Below are positions 23,792 to 33,298 of a DNA stretch of 64,000 nucleotides, piece after piece (within the stretch, counting starts at the first letter, position 1; each line of letters begins with the position of its first letter). The DNA comes from Gymnopilus junonius (Eukaryota; Basidiomycota; Agaricomycetes; Agaricales; Galerinaceae). The notes under the pieces were generated by a model. That model had not been told where the DNA came from. It saw only the letters and a list, made by a program, of their open reading frames with translations, and searched no databases. The position numbers and the translations under genes were made by a program. The stretch is from contig JADNYJ010000101.1 of assembly GCA_015501075.1 (NCBI GenBank), positions 1-64,000 on the forward strand, read 5' to 3'.

Positions 23792-24975
23792 ATATGTGGA
23801 TTCAATGAATATTTATACGTTCTTGAGGTTCCTTACTGCAGCCATGTATCCAAGGCCCGTAGGTTCCGTTTATACCTTTAACTACGGCGCTTAATTCGCG
23901 ATTCTTAAACGATTTATTCCTTCCTCATAATACTATATTCCTCGCTTCGTGTTTACTAAGATATAAAAATTGGAGAAATTCTAGAATGATAAATGGGTAT
24001 CACTATATCATCTTCCAAGTGGAGCTATTTGTTAAAAGTATCAGTAATTTGATGGTCCTTGGCCCATTCTTGAATCTTGTCGAACCTGCGGCATACGTGA
24101 GCGACATCGCCATATTCAACAGTCTTCTGCAACGCGTCGCTCCATTGCCACACCATGACACTGATGTCGGCCGAACACATCAAAGATTGCCTTATGCTGT
24201 CGAGACAATACCCAATATATCACGCCATATCTGTGTTGTTCAGTCCCATATGGGGAAAATAATCCGAATATATCGATTGTCGAATCATATTTAAGGATGC
24301 AAATCAGGAATAGTCTTGAAAGAGGATGTTAATTGAACGGCGCGCCAAACAATGCAACTCGTGAAAGACATCGAGCTTAATAACGTAGTCTTCCTCGTCG
24401 CCTGGAATTTGGGCGGTCTTATTTGGAAGCTGTGAGGGAGACCCTCAGGCTGGGTCTGTAATATGGAGATTTTAATTGTTCTGTAACTCGCCGATGCGCC
24501 ACCTTCCGCCAATTTCCAAATATGTACTGACCGAATTCTTGGACCATTTTCGGTAGTTTTATAACTTTGTTCCTGTTTCCGTAGCACATATTTTTGATTT
24601 ATATCATACTCATGACCTTTCTATTTCGTTTCGGAGCATAATAATTGATGCGGCGTCCTCTTGCGCAGCAAGCACGGGTCCATATCATATTTTATTTACC
24701 TTTTTCGTAGCTTTTCTCCTTCTCTCCTGTTTCAAATCTGACTCATTTTATATTCTAGCTACAGTATAAATACTTCAAATCTTTGTACAGTAGCTAACAA
24801 TCGAATTTAGCACCCATTTACTGGCTAAGAAGCTCTACTATCATCTGAGCCTTCATATTTTCGATTTACTTCAATTTTATCAACTCTAAACTACGCCTTT
24901 GGACCTCTAGCAAACGGAGTTTGCCACCGAGTCAAATATAGGACTCGTTCGGAACTCGACGCACCTCACTGCGTT
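23792..24975. other. Intergenic, no supported gene
   Basis: AT-rich spacer. Short frames on both strands show no motifs or plausible splicing. Confidence 0.5.
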
Positions 24976-25539
24976 TCAAAGCATTGAAGCTTCAAATTTC
25001 GACATTTTCGAGATCCCAACTGAACTACGGTCACGACCAGGTCTTAGGTAGACCTAATGCTACTCACAAGAATAGAGGTCCTCCCACATTTGATCGAGCT
25101 CAGGAGAAGGAAGTTGCCAGAAAGGTGAAATATCGTGGCCTCCAACGTTGGAATCATGTGTCCTGATTTCGTACTCTGCGACGCTTTGAGCAGGTGCTAG
25201 AAATATAAAAATGAGATTATCTTCCCTAGTTTGTCGAATAATTTACAACTCACAGTACAGAAGCATATCATCGTTACTCTTCTCGTGGCTCAAGCAGATT
25301 CTGGACCCTTTTATAATCAGCAAGAGCTCAAGCATTGCTACGAAGGTAAGTCTGGATCCTAGGAATATAGTGCGGAAATTTTCTATCCATTTGCGAGGCT
25401 TGGGAGCGCCTTCGGGGAATCCAAGCTCGCTTTCTACATCACTCAGGAGGGTTTTCTCCTCCAGCGAGGCTGAACGAGGAACGTGATTGAAAGCGAGAAG
25501 AAGGAGCTCTGATCGCACCTTAAGTAGTGTACTCTGCAT
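24976..25539 (-). pseudogene. UstYa-like (DUF3328) gene, N-terminal two thirds only
   Basis: Three exons join in phase 1: 25539-25254, 25196-25068 and 25019-24976. They give a cytosolic start with EEKTLLSDVESELGFPE and a hydrophobic anchor, then SPFWQLPSPELDQMWEDLYS, then FGISKMSKFEASML followed at once by TGA. The W..L..G.S/LY.FGIS..S..EA pattern is typical of UstYa-family proteins, which act as oxidases in fungal peptide-derived metabolite pathways. The HxxHC motifs that should follow are missing on this strand, so the gene is truncated. The start could lie elsewhere, because only frame and homology from memory support it. Confidence 0.6.
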
Positions 25540-25724
25540 CTGATCGAGCAGAGGGGAAGGACAGTAGGGTAAATGAGGATCTGGCCAAGTACAAAGCCGA
25601 CTCGGGTCAGAAACTCACATTTAACATGGCGTATCCTGCGAAGTCTGAGCACTCGCGGGTAACATTTGAATCCTCCGACCTTCTAGTAAGCGGAGCTAGA
25701 GAGTTGGCCAAGGACTTACCGTAA

Positions 25725-26018
25725 ATGTTATTTACATATAGCATGTTAAAACCAAGTGTGCGAACGACAAGGTGGCCAGGCAATTACACACATCCCTCGT
25801 ATTGCATCGATAGCGTAAGGCAATCGCTGATGTGTTGCTCTGACATTAGCATAATTGTATGGCAATGGAAAGAAGACTTCCAGCTGACGACTACCTTGAT
25901 AGAAGAGCAGCCTTGCGCATTTACTCTCCTAAAGGACCCCACTGAATCATTCCCTCAGAGTGAAGAACTAGTCGACCCCGATAACGTCAAATGGGGAAAG
26001 GTAATTTCAGTCTTTTAA
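25725..26018 (+). pseudogene. UstYa-like (DUF3328) C-terminal fragment
   Basis: The frame contains HPSYCIDSVRQSLMC and DISIIVWQW, matching the second catalytic block of UstYa proteins (usually HxxHCIDxxRQ followed by C.D). The second His of the motif is Tyr here. No N-terminal half is found upstream on this strand, and it faces away from the N-terminal remnant at 24976-25539. It is either an inverted half of the same ancestral gene or a leftover of a second copy. Confidence 0.55.
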
Positions 26019-27033
26019 TATACCATGAAGAAGACATACTGATTTTCAATGTACAGCGACACCTCTAGAACGTCAATCCCATTGAATGCTTGAATGCCTG
26101 AAATCTTTTCAATAATGACAGTGAAACCTTTATCACATCATCTGTATATGCCTACTCACCGATGAATAAATGAATAATTTATAATCGAGATTCGAGAATG
26201 TGTCATAAAATTGAACGCACTAAATCAAACAATGACGACGATGGCAGGGACAAGATGTCTGAGGAGGGCAAAGTGGACCAAATGCTTGGTGGAATTAAAA
26301 ACATACACTGGAGGTTGGATTTGGGGAACAGGACCCTGGGTCTTGTTTGTGCTATCTCATAAATACTTGAATAAGAAAAAATCTTGACCAGTCAATCACA
26401 GCCCGTTTAGACATGATGTGGCTAAACACATCGGATGGAAGTAATACCAGGTGCGAAGGCAGGATCGACCTTTTCTGCTTGGTGACCTCGGAGTTGGAGC
26501 ATACTTAAATTTGAGTAGAAACCTGTCTAAGGTGGATTCACGTACTAGCATCAGGCATCGAGCAGGAGGCAACAGGGAGGCAGCATAGGAAACCGAAGAA
26601 AATTGACAATATCATAAGCAGCGCGGAAGGTGCCGACATTATGTAAGTTAACCTCACAGAAATACCTTTTTCTGCCATCTGGTAGACTACTTACTTCCCA
26701 TCAACCACGCGCCCTCTAAAATCTTTTCCAGCGAATCCTCCTTTCTTTCTTCATTCTTTTCGGAACCATCCCCATGCAAATAGCGCGTTTGATACACGAC
26801 ATACAGCACCTGTCGTTCCACAAGTTCCGGCAAGCTTCGAAGTTTGAATGCGGAGTCGGAAGTGGGAGGTTCAAGGTCCTTGTCGATGGTGACCCCAGTC
26901 CTCGCGGGAGTTGTGGGGCTGTGGGGGACATTACTTCCAATGAGGCGTCTCCTCATACTGACCCCTATGTATTATCATAATTTTTGGGCAGATCATGCTG
27001 TGGACCTCCTAGGACAGACAAGTGTTCTGATGG
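26019..27033. other. Intergenic, no supported gene
   Basis: No motif-bearing frame. An open minus-strand frame around 26687-26956 lies just downstream of the membrane-protein gene at 27034 but has no recognised product. Confidence 0.45.
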
Positions 27034-27768
27034 TCATTCCGTGGTACTGCGCTCCCGCTCTTGTTGTTCCTCTCCAATATGATTTCGAGCCAGAGGCGGA
27101 CTATAATCTGGTGGAGCTTCCGCACCTAAATCTTCCCTGGCCATTCTAGCCCCGCCCTCTTCAGACTCGGAGCTGGAGACGTTGCTTAAAATCAGCCGCT
27201 CCAACGTGTTAAGGCGTTCTTCTAGTGTTGTGGGTCTAGTGGCTCTCGTGCGTGCATTGCTCATCACCGGAAGTGAGGCAGCTCCAGGACCCTTTTCTGA
27301 GAAGGATTTGATCAGCGCTGGGTGGATTTCACTGCTGGATGATGGGGTGGTCGACAAAGCAGGGAAAGGCTCTATTCGCTCAGGTGGATTTGAGGTAAGT
27401 TGGCTCCGGTCTTTCCTTCGTCTTCGCCTTCGGAAGATGGAGAAACCAAGTATACAGATAACGAGCGCTGGAATGATTGTTGCTAGTGGGATAACGATGG
27501 AGAGGATATGGACATGACTGGAAGTAGCGGACGTGCTATTGGCGTTGGGAACAAAGGTGTTCGAACTGGACGGTATGGAAATGCTACTAGATGTCTGGGT
27601 TTGGGTAGAGGTCGAGGTGCCGGTAGATGGGGATGGTGTGGATGTGGCAGTCCGGTTAAACCAAGGCTGGGTCCCTCCAGCTCCGCCAGGAAATATCCAA
27701 GGAACGCTGGCCCCGGATGGTGCATGTAGTGGGCTGAAAGTGACCCCGCTGGGCAAAGATGGAGACAT
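27034..27768 (-). CDS. Single-pass membrane protein with PPxY motif, copy A
   Basis: Single exon, 244 residues. The start at 27768 was chosen because the TAATGT context aligns with the start of copy C. Residues 40-85 are Ser/Thr-rich and probably O-glycosylated outside the membrane. One transmembrane helix spans about 88-112, followed by RRRRRR (113-118). The cytosolic part carries ERIEPFP, a predicted coiled-coil segment LEERLNTLERLIL (182-194) and APPDYSP with a PPxY motif (219-222). PPxY motifs bind WW domains, such as those of Rsp5/NEDD4 ligases, so a role as a surface sensor or ligase adaptor is possible (inference). No signal peptide is seen. The 27769-28723 stretch upstream is non-coding as far as I can tell. 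Confidence 0.7.
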   Translation of the reverse strand: MSPSLPSGVTFSPLHAPSGASVPWIFPGGAGGTQPWFNRTATSTPSPSTGTSTSTQTQTSSSISIPSSSNTFVPNANSTSATSSHVHILSIVIPLATIIPALVICILGFSIFRRRRRRKDRSQLTSNPPERIEPFPALSTTPSSSSEIHPALIKSFSEKGPGAASLPVMSNARTRATRPTTLEERLNTLERLILSNVSSSESEEGGARMAREDLGAEAPPDYSPPLARNHIGEEQQERERSTTE

Positions 27769-28723
27769 TACAATATATATGGAGGGCGCAGGGCATGGAG
27801 TGCGCGTTGGCCCAGCTCGAGTTTTGAACCTCGCACAAAAAGAGAGTTAGTGTTGGTGACAGACGACAGATGACAGGACACAACACAGTGCTAGGCTTCT
27901 TATTCTATTCCTAAATTCCGCGACCCGCTGGGAACCTGGAAGTGTCATTCCAGAGTTTGCCCCTCAAGTCCTGACTTCTTCTGATGTCGCCCTCGCTGTC
28001 AATTTTCCCGAGTCTCAGTAATTGCAAGCTGCAAAAAATGTATTATTAGATAAATGAGCTATGACCTCGGGAAATCATGGAGGCTGTGAGGCCGACTGAC
28101 CCAGAGTACTCAGCCTTTTTAAAATGACACTCGCTCTACATCCGAGTATTCCTATGTCTCTAGATGTTTCTGGGTAAGGTTACTTAAGGTAAGGTATCAG
28201 ACAAGGCTTAAAACTTACAACACCATAATACTGGCTGCGAATGTCAGTCAGTCTCCAGATTGCTTAAGCTACGCTCGCGAGTCTATCAATTTGTTGATCA
28301 CTGGTACAACTTTGAGGATCAAGTTCTTGTCAGATGAAATGATCATCATTATGGATAATAGTATAAGTAGAAGAGAATTAAGTCGAGGCTCGGAGAAGCT
28401 GCCAAATGGATGACAGAAACGCGATTCCGTTGCCTTAAATTGTTTATCATTGGAGTCTAAAAGAAGTTGCACGCGTGGACATCCGACTCAAGTCGCGCAG
28501 TCATGATCAAGGGGCGCCGATATATTTATGGGGCTGATCTGAAGCAGAAAGAGAGGTCCAAATATTGCCATCACTATGGCATATGGACCGCCGGCAGGGC
28601 CTTTCATCATACAAGTTTGATGATTATGAACGTCCGTGAGAGGCGATGGTGTGGAGAAAATAGTTGCCACTATAGCTCGAACATAGCGGCTTAATTACAG
28701 TAAAATCTAGCCATGGCCCACCA

Positions 28724-28823
28724 CACGACGGGCAAGCAACTGTCCAAACGGCCCAAAATGAGCACTTTTGTATAACAAAATGCTCATTATTGAGCTAATC
28801 GGACAGCCGCTTGCCCCCCGTGC
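28724..28823. repeat. Imperfect inverted repeat, about 100 nt hairpin
   Basis: CACGACGGGCAAGCAACTGTCC-like left arm (28724-28745) pairs with GGACAGCCGCTTGCCC and CCGTGC on the right (28801-28823). A second inner pair AATGAGCA/TGCTCATT lies inside. It may be a small foldback transposable element or an RNA hairpin; no target duplication was identified. Confidence 0.5.
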
Positions 28824-28889
28824 CATCGTTCTACCAGTGGGCCTCATGAAGAGATAAGATTAGAATTACTTAATGACCACCCCTGTGCA

Positions 28890-29045
28890 AACGATATTAA
28901 AAAATAATGTTGCGCCTTTTTTGCCATCTGCCATTCCACAGCATCCCGTCCTCGAGACTGCATCGCCTCTGCCACTACAATTCGGCCGTTTCTTGTCCTT
29001 CTCAAGGAAATGCTACCCATTGCTAGAAATACCCGTAACATGAAC
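28890..29045 (+). pseudogene. Remnant of the FCP1-like gene 5' end, copy 1
   Basis: Aligns with 33150-33305 upstream of and across the FCP1-like start: CCACTACAATTCGGCCGTTT here against CCACCACAATTCGTCCCTTT there, and AATACCCGTAACATGAA against AATACCCGCACCATGAG. It stops a few codons after the ATG, so only promoter and 5' leader remain. Confidence 0.65.
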
Positions 29046-29111
29046 TGGGATGCTTAGGGTTACAGTGCTGACTCCGATTCCTTGGTAACCGAATCTCGCT
29101 CCCCTGGGCCC

Positions 29112-29492
29112 TCATCTTTCCCTATCACTATTCCTGGACGGACTATAATCCGGCGGAGCTTCCATACCATCTGCATTCAGATCGCTCCGAAAGGTGGTCA
29201 AATTTGCTCTGGCCGTTCTACCTGCAACCTCGTCAGAGCTAGAGCTAGCGATGCTGCTATTCAGAATCAATCGCTCCAACGCGTTGAGCTGTTCTTCTAT
29301 GTTAGCGTTGACCACTGGTGAGGCTGCTGGAAACGACACGCGATTGGATGAAGTTGGGTTTGCTAGCGGATTTCTGTTTCTGGAGTTTGTATTACCGGGT
29401 GGAAGGCCTTTTTCTAGGAAACTTTTGACGAGCGCTGAATGTACGCCGTCAACTACGTACTTACTTGTTGAATGCTCTGCGTACATATGCAT
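29112..29492 (-). pseudogene. Truncated copy B of the PPxY membrane protein
   Basis: Matches only the cytosolic half of copies A and C: VHSALVKSFLEKG, EEQLNALERLIL and EAPPDYSPSRN, ending in RER then a stop. The Ser/Thr-rich exterior, the transmembrane helix and the Arg run are absent; the homology ends at about 29440, next to the second FCP1-like 5' remnant. It is a deletion remnant, though the open frame could still give a short soluble PPxY peptide. Confidence 0.7.
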
Positions 29493-29549
29493 AGCGTAGC
29501 GGGTTCATGTTGTTCCGGAACAGATAAGATAAGATCCGACTCAGATGCG

Positions 29550-29760
29550 TTCAGATGTGAAAAAATTTTCCATCTTTTCTGGAAACCAACTGTCATTGAT
29601 TCATCTGTTGCCCACCGTCCCGTCCTCGACGGTGCATCTCATTTTTGGTTAACGATTCGGTCGCTTCTTCATATATTTTCGGGGAAGGGTGTCCCAGTAT
29701 GACCTGCGCCGTGAATCTCAGCAGAGGTTATTGGCAGGACGCTTGGGGGTTAGAGTAAGT
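29550..29760 (+). pseudogene. Remnant of the FCP1-like gene 5' end, copy 2
   Basis: Aligns with about 33140-33350: TTTCTGGAAACCAACTGTC against TTTTGGAAACCAACGGTC, TTGCCCACCG in both, and CTCAGCAGAGGTTATTGGC against CCCAGCAGAGGTCCTTGGC across the first codons. The ATG has become GTG and the coding region ends after a dozen codons. Confidence 0.7.
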
Positions 29761-29885
29761 ACTGCATGGTACACTAAACGTTACGCTGATTATGGTGGGT
29801 ATCATATAGTGGTACACTTCAACTACATCTGTGCGGTGTACTGAAGGCATCACTATCATCCTGTGGTATATTGCTCTCGATCCTC

Positions 29886-30770
29886 TTATTTTCGCCCATC
29901 AATATTCCGAGACAGACTATAATCCGGCGGAGCTTCCACATCATTAGCCGCACGCACTGGCAGATCATTCCGAAATGCGATCAAATGCTCCCTGGCCGTC
30001 CTGGTTGCAACTTCATCAGGAGAGGTGTTGTTCAAGATCAATCGCTCTAGTGCATTGAGTCGTTCCTCCAGGGATTCTATATTGACGTTGGCTGCCGGTA
30101 TCGTCACTGGAGGGATTGGGGATGGATATCTGTTCTGGCTGCTTGATCTAACGAGTGGAATGCCTTTTTCTAGGATGTTTGCAATGGACGTTGGATGAAC
30201 TTCACCTGATGAGGGTGATGGGAATGGGTCAATGCGTTCAGGTGTATGTTGAATTGGGACCAGGCCAGAAGTTGGCTGCTGTTCATTCCTTCGCCTTCGC
30301 CTTCGGAGTACGAAGAAGCCAATTACACAGATAACGCACATTGGAATGACCATTGATAGAATAGCGATGACTCGGATGTGGGCAAGGTTGGACGTAGCGG
30401 ACACGGTATTGGGAATTTTTGAGGCCACGGTTAAAGTGGATATCATTGTGGAGGTGCCAGTAGATGTCTGTGTCTCTGTAAAAGTGACGCTATGTGAGGA
30501 TGGCGTGGATTTGGACGGCCTGCTAGCCGATGAGCTGGTTGTGCTGAACAGTGCAATTGTCTTGCTGGACGGCGTGGTCGTCTTTCTGAAGACTGTGACA
30601 ATTTTGCTGGACGATGTGCTCGTGGTGCTGTACAATGTACTGGTTGTGTTCGTCGGTGTGCTGCTAGTAATCGTGCTGGATGATGCTGCCATCGGTGCTC
30701 CGACGATGCTTGTTGAGAGCACTGTTGTGTCAACAGAAATTGGTATTGGATCATCCCAAGGAAGGCACAT
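29886..30770 (-). CDS. Single-pass membrane protein with PPxY motif, copy C
   Basis: Single exon, 294 residues, in one clean frame. The N-terminal 125 residues are dominated by Ser and Thr (for example STSSSKIVTVFRKTTTPSSK). The transmembrane helix is at about 133-155, the run RRRRRR at 156-161, then ERIDPFPSPSSGEVHP, the heptad-like LEERLNALERLIL and APPDYSLSRN with PPxY at about 281-284. It shares all elements and their order with copy A, and the exterior is longer. The start at 30770 aligns with that of copy A. Function is unknown; the architecture resembles wall-sensor proteins only in general form. It is divergently arranged to the FCP1-like gene at 33299. Confidence 0.75.
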   Translation of the reverse strand: MCLPWDDPIPISVDTTVLSTSIVGAPMAASSSTITSSTPTNTTSTLYSTTSTSSSKIVTVFRKTTTPSSKTIALFSTTSSSASRPSKSTPSSHSVTFTETQTSTGTSTMISTLTVASKIPNTVSATSNLAHIRVIAILSMVIPMCVICVIGFFVLRRRRRRNEQQPTSGLVPIQHTPERIDPFPSPSSGEVHPTSIANILEKGIPLVRSSSQNRYPSPIPPVTIPAANVNIESLEERLNALERLILNNTSPDEVATRTAREHLIAFRNDLPVRAANDVEAPPDYSLSRNIDGRK

Positions 30771-31353
30771 TAAGACATGTAAGGAGAGGGGGTAGACCAG
30801 GTGTAGACCAGGTCGAGCGACGGGGGACCCAATGTGTTAGTAGTAGCAAATTTGGAAGTGGAAACAGCCACGGTCCTTCTTATTATTCTGAAACCAGCTG
30901 GCAAGTGTTGCTTCCCTCGTCGTCTGATTACACTGATCAATTTATCAACGATGGTAGAAAAGGATATTACCAGATGAATGATATTGTAGTTGGGGAAATC
31001 ACAGTTCACAAAGTAGGCTGCGATGATGACTGGTTTGGTAGTTGATTGTTCAATTTTGATGATGCATTCATCGCCCCTACGGGTTGCTGCTGGTTGTCCC
31101 TGGTCACTAGAAATGACCCTTACTACTCATTAACAACTAGAACAAGTCATGGGATTATTTCCATACGGAAAGATGATCATCAGTAGGAGAACCAAAGTCA
31201 GATGAAGTAGACTTTCTACGATAATGAGATCAAACCCATGAATTTTGGCAGGTAAGCCGATGATACTTTGAGATTTTCAAAGCTGAAACAGAAGCACTGT
31301 CTGATATGACCACTATATATGATATTTCTTTTGGGACCTGTTGCGGTAAGATT

Positions 31354-32095
31354 AGGGCTGCGCACCGTACCCATAACCGATGGGTATACGGCCGGGTCTG
31401 ACCTGTATTTGCCCATCCCGTTTGAGGTTTTGGGACCTACTGTACCAATTCGATCAATTCGGCCACCACGTGACTTTTTTGAATTTTCGAAAAATCTCAG
31501 AAAATCGGAAAAATCGAGAATAAATTAAATCCGGGGTCAGAAAAAATGGGGTGTGACACGTGACGGCCGAATTGATCGAATTGGTACAGTATCATCGAAC
31601 CCGTCCGTCAAGACCTGTTATGGCCATCTTATGGGTACTGCATACAATGTCATGATTCTTCCACTATCAATGGGTGATCACCTACAAGTACAATTACCTA
31701 ACCTTTGTAATGCTTTGCACATGCAAAGGCAACAATCATAGGGATGAAATTGACCTCCAAAGCCAACTCGAAGCAACTGAGCTCCTCGCGTGTCAGGGAT
31801 TGATTGCAATTCAAAGCCCGCGCTATATCGGCAAACCTCACAAAAGTCAGTAGTTGAGGTTCAAAACTCAACTTAGTCACTATATATATCTTTCGAACAC
31901 CTCACGGAATCAGTCGGAGTCCTCAAAGCTGAGAAAAAGTGGACATATAGTTAAATTTGTTGAATAGTAAAGAAAACGGCTGTCACACCCGTTTACGGCC
32001 GTTTTTACCTATCCTGTCCCATTTGGCATGTTAGACTACCCGTTTCAACCGTAATTCTGACGGCCATACCCGTAATATGGCCGGTGCGCAGCCCT
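31354..32095. mobile_element. hAT-like non-autonomous transposable element
   Basis: The ends are inverted copies of AGGGCTGCGCACCG (31354-31367 and 32082-32095), with subterminal GGGTATACGGCC/GGCCATACCC blocks. The 742-bp interior has no transposase frame. AGGG..TGCGCA ends are common in hAT-type elements. A clear 8-bp target duplication was not found. It contains the smaller element at 31438-31591. Confidence 0.65.
31438..31591. mobile_element. MITE with TA target site, nested in the hAT-like element
   Basis: The two ends are perfect inverted repeats for the first 27 bases, starting TACTGTACCAATTCGATC on the left and on the complement of the right end. TA dinucleotides flank both sides. A CACGTGAC/GTCACGTG block follows inside each arm. 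There is no coding capacity. A related element is at 39183-39436. Confidence 0.85.
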
Positions 32096-32305
32096 CCCCA
32101 GGTCCGGCATTCCAATCCCAGTGCCCCCTTGTTCCAATCAGTATTTGCACTAGGAGCAGTATTGAATCATCTGGGGGGACAGGTTTTGAAATATGTAAGG
32201 AGAGTGTGTGTGGACCAGTCCAAGCTGGGGGGCCCAAATGAGTAGTTACAAACAACCTTGCTCTTCTTATTATTTCCAGACCCACCCTGGCCAGTGTTTG
32301 TTATC
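32096..32305 (-). pseudogene. 5' remnant of a fourth PPxY membrane-protein copy (D)
   Basis: The minus strand resembles the leader and first codons of copy C: GGGCCCCCCAGCTTGGACTGG against GGGTCCCCCGTCGCTCGACC, CTCTCCTTACAT in both, then GATGATTCAATAC against GATGATCCAATAC. Similarity stops at the right end of the hAT-like element, so the rest was lost or displaced around that insertion. Confidence 0.55.
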
Positions 32306-33298
32306 ATCAATTGTAGAAAAGAATATATTATTGAACAAATGATATTGTAGCTATGAAGAAGACTTCCATGATAAGTCAATCAGTTCTGGATTGTCTGACC
32401 AGAATTGGTTTTGCATAATTTCAATCTCTGAATGTACTACTTACTTACAGAATATGTTCTGAGATGGATATCTGGATATCAGCAAGACAGCAGTACATGC
32501 ACGAGAAAAGAAGCAGTTGAATTTATCACCGTATAAATTGTTGTTGGTCATCACTAGCAGATAACTAGCTGATAACTGGAACCAAACTGGAACAATATCA
32601 GATGTTGAGGATTTTCTAGTCAAGAAGCAGGGATTCTTTCCAGATCAAAAGATGATTACCAGTAACTTACTAAGTAATAGAAAATCAGGTCAGATAAGGT
32701 CAAGGTTCCGTTGCTTGTCTGTGAAAATCAGATCACCCATGGATTTGGTGAGCAATGATAATTATATGAGACAAAGGCTCTTCCGCTCACATTGAATGTA
32801 AACCCATGGAAAAGTTGTGAGAGCATGCCCAGTGTGCTTGCTTTGCTCATATCCTATGCCGATATCGAGGTCAAGCGGTCATTCAGTGCGTCCTCGGTCC
32901 TCACTTTCTTGCAACTTTCAATTGCCAACCTGGTTTTGGATTGTATCATTTCAGTCTCCGGATATGGTCGCACTCATGCTCAAGTTTCTCCAAAATGGAC
33001 TTCAGCTAATCAAACTTAGCGTATCGACATGAGAGTCTCTGCTTCAAGTGATAGAGAGTAGTAGTGCCGAACCCGACTGCATAAATTCATTGTGTTGATA
33101 AGATAAGATGAGATAATCGGCCCGACGCGTGTAGAGCCGATCAAAAAAATATCGCCGCCTTCTTTTGGAAACCAACGGTCGCACTGTTGCCCACCGCTGT
33201 CCTTGAGGCTACCATCTTCTCAGCGCTCTTCCACCACAATTCGTCCCTTTCGTATCATTCTCAGGGGAAGGGTATTCCTGCCCATCAATACCCGCACC
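32306..33298. other. Upstream region of the FCP1-like gene
   Basis: No supported gene. The last 160 bp before 33299 are repeated, in decayed form, at 28890-29045 and 29550-29760, which marks the leader of this gene. Confidence 0.5.

Noticed and set aside
31354..32095. 8-bp target duplication for the hAT-like element
   Set aside because: The flanks (GTAAGATT on the left, CCCCAGGT on the right) do not match, so the duplication is either lost or the ends are slightly different.
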